A stretch of 64,000 bases of DNA. Origin: Chondrilla cf. caribensis. Lineage: Eukaryota > Porifera > Demospongiae > Chondrillida > Chondrillidae. The DNA is taken from positions 393,824 to 457,823 of the forward strand of contig OZ026563.1 of assembly GCA_964020155.1 (NCBI GenBank), read 5' to 3'. Made by a program: the position numbers and the translations under genes. Below are positions 58,828-64,000 of this stretch, piece after piece; within the stretch, counting starts at the first letter, position 1, and each line of letters begins with the position of its first letter. The notes beneath the pieces were generated by a model. It worked only from the letters and a program-made list of their open reading frames with translations, ran no database searches and had not been told where the DNA came from.

Positions 58828-60365
58828 ATGTACCATACTACATACGCACTTACGTACATGTGCCCATGTGGGTATTAGTTGGTTCAATTCAGATTTAATT
58901 TCTTTGTCATTCGTGTAATGGACCCTTGTGCTTGTGCACACACACATTCAGAACAGGTTGGTTTGCAATCAGCCCACAGATCCAGCAATGTGGCTGTGCA
59001 TACATTCTTACATATGTTCCAAGTGTGCAGTATGTGAGTGTGTGGGTGTGGGTGTCAGTGTGCGTGTGTGCACGTACGTACATATATGGTTGTGTCTTGT
59101 TGTCACGCCCTGAAGATGCCAATTCAGCTCCAAGTGGGGGGGAGGGTCAATAATGACACTGTGTACATTTGCACTCGTGAGCCTATTTAGGTCTATATGT
59201 GCCCACATGTACTGGAGCCACGTACCACCAATTGTCCTACGTATGGTGCTGATCACAATAAACTGAAGGCTCAACAGGTGTAACATGGCTGTACCTGTAC
59301 CCCTTTTGTACCTGCATCTACTAAACGCAAATGGCCATTTAGTAGGTGTGTGTGTCTGTCTCTGTGTGTGTGCGTGTGTCTGTCTGTGTGTTGTGTGTTA
59401 TGTGTATACATGTGGTCATCATCTTCCATAATTGGGATATTCGTCATGTGTTCTCCTCACAACCTTCCAAATCAACTCCTTGTTAGCTACGTAGGCCTTC
59501 GCTGAAAGGGATTGTGAGGGATATTCCGAAGGCTATAGAAGGAGAAAGGGAGAGTTGTGAGTGGCAGGAAAAGGACTGAAGCACTAGTTGTGCTCTGCTC
59601 ATATCCTTCCATTTGTGTATGGAATCACTACTAGTAGCACATGCACCAATACGGCCTTGTGCATACATAATCAGATGAACATGAATGTGAAGAATGCGGA
59701 GAAGTGTTTATTAGGAACAATTCTTGGCAAGTGTACATTCCTCAATTTCACAGTATGTTGGCAGTGGGCACTTGTCCACACAAGTGCAATGCGTGACAGC
59801 TGTACTCGTGGTTTCGTTGGAAGAGAGGGGTTTTCCTACGAACCAATCTCACACTCCTCGTACTTCACTACCAAGCACAAAACTGGCTCACACATTCTCA
59901 CATACGTACGTACGTATGCCTGATAAAGGCTCCTTAGCTGAAACTGTAGTGTTGTACGTATTTAGTACTGCTGTTTCAATGAAATCTCTACCATGGAACA
60001 ATGTCCAACATTCTTACGTACACACACTCCTACACATGTTGATGATGAGAACAGTAATGATCAGGGAATCCTTTTTGTAGTTGTGTATGTACTTATGTAT
60101 ATATTTGTGTAAGTATGTGTGTGTGTGGTGGTTTGTGTTTGTGTGGGGGTGTCGGGAGTAGTGTGTATTTTGCGGATGTCATGTGATGTGGTGGTATTGG
60201 TATCCTCTCCAGCTTCTCTGTAAGGAGTTGTCCTCAGAAGAAAGTGATAAGTGCTATCGATTGGAAAAGGGACTTAGCCGTATGGATTCAGATGTTTTTG
60301 GTAGTCAGGTATGTGTGTACATGCATGTGTAGGTATGTGTGTTGAGTGTGTGTGTGTGTGCGTGC

Positions 60366-60434
<69 letters not shown>

Positions 60435-60457
60435 ATGTGTGTGTGTGTGTATGTGTG

Positions 60458-60512
<55 letters not shown>

Positions 60513-63120
60513 CATCTCGTGTAGCAAACAATATCACATGCACAGTGTACAACACCATATTGTGTGTACAGTATACATGTCCCTCTGTGTACAACATCAC
60601 TTTGTGTACTGTGTACAACAACCCGTGTTGTTTCTCAGTGGAATCAACACCTCACATTGGTACATCTCTACATTATCAATGTTTAGACTTCAATAATCAT
60701 GCCATGTGTTGCCTGGCAGGTGAAATCCTCTAATGACTCTCTCACAAAGATGCTCACAAGTGAATGCCACTTTGACTGGCAGATTCCCACACACTACATG
60801 GTTTCCAATAATTGATCTAGTTAATGAACTCAGCGTTCAACCCACTCAATTTGAAGGACGTGTACACATGCTCTGTGCATATTATCATGTACATACGTAC
60901 ATATGCATTTGTGTTTGGTGTTAGCAAGTAGGCTGGGATGAGACACACATTGCTTGTATTCAGGTTGTTGTCTGGTTCATGGTCTTTCCCCTCCTTTATG
61001 TTGAAGTGCTAGCTTGTGCGCGATCTCTTTTCCCCCAGAGTTCGGTCTACATGCCAACACATGCTCTCCTGGAGAACCCCGAGTTTGAGACACGTTGGTA
61101 CTTCAAGTTCTTCTTGGGAAAATGTGAGAAATGATGTTTGCTGTGTTGTTCTTATTATACGTACATACGTACGTATGTACGTATGTATGTGTGCCTGTGC
61201 TGTGCGAGTCTATACTGTGAGAACCCGTGCTGTGTGTGTGTTACGTATGTGTGAGACTGTGTTTTGTGTGTGCCTGTGCTGTGTGTGCCTGTGCTGTGTG
61301 TGCCTGTGCTGTGTGAATCTACACTGTGTGTGCTTATGCTGTGTGAACCTGTGCTGTGTGAACCTGTGCTGTGTGAGCCTGTGCTGTGTGAGCATGTGCT
61401 GTGTGAACCTGTGCTGTGTGAGCCTGTGCTGTGTGAGCCTATAGTGTGCTTGTATTGTATGTGACTGTGTTGTGTGACTGCATGTGTTCAAGCTGTTGTA
61501 TACAGTACACATTTGTCGGATCACTTCCTCCCAGTATGCCAGCATGTGTGCTTTTGTTCACTTGCAGATCATCAGAACTACCTTGGATATGATCTGGAGA
61601 AGAAGAACCCCTTCTTCCTGAGCGTGGTACCACTGGACAAGCACTACAGATGTATTCTCTGGCAGAAAACAGTGAGTCCACATTGAAACCCCACTAACTC
61701 GATTGTACTGTACATGAATAAGTACTTACATATTGTGAATGTACGTATGAACGAAACAACACATTTGGTGAAAAAATTATTTTTGGCTCGTGAATTGCAT
61801 ACGTACGTATGTACATTCAATTTTCACAATATACGTACATATGAAGCCATTGCTGTGTGCTTGCATGTGATGGATGCCGTAACATGTGCTGTATGTACGT
61901 ATGCATTCCAGGGGAGCCAGAGGTTGAGCGTGAAGCCAGCCAGCAATGGAAAAATGCCCTCGCTGAAAGGAATCCTGGAGTGAGTTCACACACGTACATA
62001 CACCTGTATGAATGTAGACTAAGACCAATGAGTCTTTAGTGCACACCCAGACCGGCCCTACAGTCCACACACAGGCTTGTTGGCTGTGTGTAGTAATAAC
62101 TGGCTTCATTGACATTAAATGGATTTGTGTTTGCTGTACGAGTGACCTCATGTCCTGGGACGTGTTCTTAAGCTAGTTACGTATCTCCTGTCTCCACTGC
62201 TCTTGTGTGGGCGTGTTCACTGAGTGGATCTTCTTTCCATTGGGTGCAAATTAGGAAGTTTGGAGTACCTCGATCGGGAACCTCACTGAGGGAGCTGTCT
62301 ACACCCGATGTTCAGAAGGTGAGATTACATGAGTTTGTTCCCACATGTGTGCTTATGTACATGAATCCTGATTAGTGGCGACATCAAAGAGACCACCAGG
62401 GTTACATATCCTACCTAGGTATGTATGTGTCCCTGGGGTACCCAGATGTGGCAAGGGGTCAATTGATTAGCTACCAAAGGTCACGCAGCAGGATACATGG
62501 TCTTTGGTAGGTGACCTTTGGTGCCCAGGACCCAATCAGAATACGTATGTACATGTTACGCATGTACATGTTACGCATGTTGCCATTAGGGGGAAAACAG
62601 GGAATTGATACTTTCTTGGAACACCTTGGCGTTGATCCTTGATATCCCACACAAATGACCCATTTCCTGTGTATCCTTCCCAAATGTGATATAACATACG
62701 TACACTACATTAGTACTTGTATCCTGGTTTGGTAATAGATCGCAGAATAGTGTGCCCACATCAGCACTGGAGCATAGGTCACTGATGTGTGCACATGAGA
62801 AAAGGCACAGGTCACCAGACAGGTTCCATTGTTAGGATCAATAATTGATTGAGAAGCAGGCAGGAAATTAGTAAACTCTCACTACTGAGGAGGATATTTC
62901 CTATTGAACTATTTGTATGATGTCCAGCACAAGAAACAAGTTATGTAGTTGTATCCTGTGCAGGTAGACAGGATACAACTAGTACATATGTACACACGTA
63001 CGCATGTACGTACATGTGTTTGCATAGCTCATACATCCATATGTGTGTATATGCAGCACATCTGGTACATACGTAGGTACACACCAGCCCAATGTAGTAG
63101 TGTGTTGTGTATTGCATGAG

Positions 63121-63196
<76 letters not shown>

Positions 63197-63201
63197 CCTC
63201 C

Positions 63202-63240
<39 letters not shown>

Positions 63241-63372
63241 CCTCCCTCTGGGGCCTCAGGACTTCATCACGCTGGAAGAGCAAGAAGGGGCCGTTCACTT
63301 CAAGTTTGGAGTTCTCTATGCTAGAGAAGGCCAACAGACAGATGATGAGATGTTCAGTAATGGTTAGTGAGC

Positions 63373-63419
<47 letters not shown>

Positions 63420-63564
63420 TGTGCATATTAATGCTTTATCATACATACGTATGTATCTCTCTTAGAACATGGGAGTAAGGACTTTGAAGATTTTCTTGGC
63501 CTTCTTGGTGAACGGGTTGCTTTGAAAAACTTTCCCAATTACAGAGGAGGACTGGACAATAGAA
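55966..63564 (+). CDS. GARNL3: GARNL3-like RapGAP-domain protein, 5' part (runs off the window)
   Basis: Eight exons visible: 55966-56310, 60213-60308, 61039-61123, 61568-61671, 61912-61979, 62255-62318, 63260-63362, 63466-63564. Phases join to 321 codons, ending in an open gtgagt donor. Residues 1-115 are disordered and Ser/Arg-rich. Residues 148-210 hold the conserved [19 protein letters not shown] and [20 protein letters not shown], then YRCILWQKT. Residues 255-321 begin the Rap/Ran-GAP domain: [39 protein letters not shown]. The order matches vertebrate GARNL3, whose catalytic Asn helix and C-terminal CNH domain would lie beyond this window. Related proteins stimulate GTP hydrolysis on Rap; activity here cannot be judged because the catalytic helix is not included. 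Intron 1 is 3.9 kb and could hide a further exon. Confidence 0.85.
56317..56433. repeat. (TG)n microsatellite pair, GARNL3 intron 1
   Basis: Two TG runs (about 56317-56371 and 56388-56433) separated by a short unique stretch, starting 6 bp after the exon 1 donor. Confidence 0.95.
56536..56606. repeat. Compound (CA)n(GA)n microsatellite
   Basis: CA run switching to GA at about 56569. Confidence 0.95.
56789..56868. repeat. (TG)n microsatellite
   Basis: TG run containing a G8 interruption near 56803. Confidence 0.9.
57553..57610. repeat. (TG)n microsatellite
   Basis: Pure TG run of about 58 bp. Confidence 0.95.
58385..58612. repeat. 22-bp minisatellite, about 10 units
   Basis: Units of cacacatgtacagtasgccctg, alternating gtagg, gtaca and gtacg variants. 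Each unit contains the palindrome tgtaca. It gives spurious repetitive frames on both strands. Confidence 0.9.
58782..58823. repeat. (TG)n microsatellite
   Basis: Pure TG run of about 42 bp. Confidence 0.9.
60342..60511. repeat. (TG)n microsatellite, GARNL3 intron 2
   Basis: TG-rich run with short interruptions (gtagaatg near 60431) following exon 2. Confidence 0.95.
61262..61450. repeat. About 15-bp minisatellite, GARNL3 intron 3
   Basis: Tandem tgtgctgtgtgagcc-type units with cctg and acct variants. Confidence 0.85.
63125..63249. repeat. (CT)n polypyrimidine tract before GARNL3 exon 7
   Basis: About 125 bp of CT repeat with few interruptions ends 10 bp before the cag acceptor of exon 7, so the repeat itself forms the polypyrimidine tract. 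Confidence 0.95.
63373..63418. repeat. (TG)n microsatellite, GARNL3 intron 7
   Basis: Pure TG run of about 46 bp inside the 103-bp intron. Confidence 0.95.
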
Positions 63565-63584
63565 GTGAGTTACCTCCATCCATG

Positions 63585-63830
63585 TGGTATGGTGTGGTGT
63601 AACCTCTCTCCACCTGTGTGGTGTGGTGTAACCTCTCTCTACCTGTGTGGTGTGGTGTGGTGTAACCTCTCTCCACCTGTGTGGTGTGGTGTAACCTCTC
63701 TCCACCTGTGTGGTGTGGTGTAACCTCTCTCTACCTGTGTGGTGTGGTGTGGTGTAACCTCTCTCCACCTGTGTGGTATGGTGTGGTGTAACCTCTCTCC
63801 ACCTGTGTGGTGTGTGTAACTATCGGTTTC
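63585..63830. repeat. About 29/34-bp minisatellite at right edge
   Basis: Tandem units of acctctctccacctgtgtgg plus one or two tgtgg steps, in the intron after exon 8. Confidence 0.9.
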
Positions 63831-64000
63831 ACCTGTATGGTGTATGGTGTAGCTACGTATGCCCCACCCATATGACGTAGTGTAACCTCTCTCCTCCCAA
63901 GTGGTGTGATGAAGTGTATATATACGTCTCCAAGTGTCTTATCTTCCGCTTTGATTGATTGGTTAAATGTGTTAACTCAATTACTCTAATTTGGATCATT

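Larger units (their letters stand above)
56311..60212. other. GARNL3 intron 1, repeat-rich
   Basis: A 3.9-kb phase-0 intron, the longest in the window. It holds several (TG)n/(CA)n tracts, a 22-bp minisatellite and many tacgtacgta palindromes. No internal exon could be supported. Confidence 0.6.

Overview
This is eukaryotic, intron-bearing animal DNA. The window carries two very large Crumbs-type EGF/laminin-G genes, a Cdc7 kinase, adenosine kinase, a TRIAP1/Mdm35 homolog and the 5' half of a GARNL3-type RapGAP gene. Short introns, many (CA)n microsatellites, a Crumbs tail ending in ERLI and an unusual kinase-Kelch fusion suggest an early-branching metazoan, most likely a sponge. That placement is inference: no rRNA or other taxonomic marker is present, and a cnidarian or placozoan is not excluded.

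Layout. (1) 0.7-2.0 kb: a small four-exon minus-strand gene of unknown function, followed by a decayed TRIAP1 exon. (2) 4.3-19.0 kb: Crumbs paralog 1, 12 exons, about 3,963 aa, with greatly expanded EGF arrays and no normal transmembrane/cytoplasmic end. (3) 19.3-20.1 kb: a 0.3-kb tandem repeat carrying a MITE. (4) 20.3-20.6 kb: intact TRIAP1 (minus strand). (5) 21.1-23.8 kb: a two-exon kinase-Kelch gene. (6) 24.4-40.9 kb: Crumbs paralog 2, 12 exons, about 4,585 aa, with transmembrane segment and a canonical 37-residue Crumbs tail. (7) 41.4-48.3 kb: a satellite array of about 187 bp units interrupted by an 817-bp piggyBac-like non-autonomous transposon. (8) 49.1-53.3 kb: CDC7, ten exons. (9) 54.0-55.1 kb: intronless adenosine kinase on the minus strand. 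(10) 55.3-55.9 kb: a candidate small gene divergent from ADK. (11) 55.97-64 kb: GARNL3-like gene, eight exons visible, running off the right edge.

The left 40 kb is a tandem segmental duplication: about 1.15-18.95 kb corresponds to about 20.09-40.47 kb. After duplication the copies diverged. Copy 1 lost most of TRIAP1, lacks the kinase-Kelch gene, lost several EGF blocks and the membrane anchor, and expanded two EGF arrays to 14 and 32 units. Copy 2 lacks the small minus-strand gene, expanded a different EGF array to nine units and keeps the anchored polarity-protein architecture. All internal exon boundaries of the two Crumbs genes agree in phase, and most exons have the same length, so each copy validates the other's gene model.
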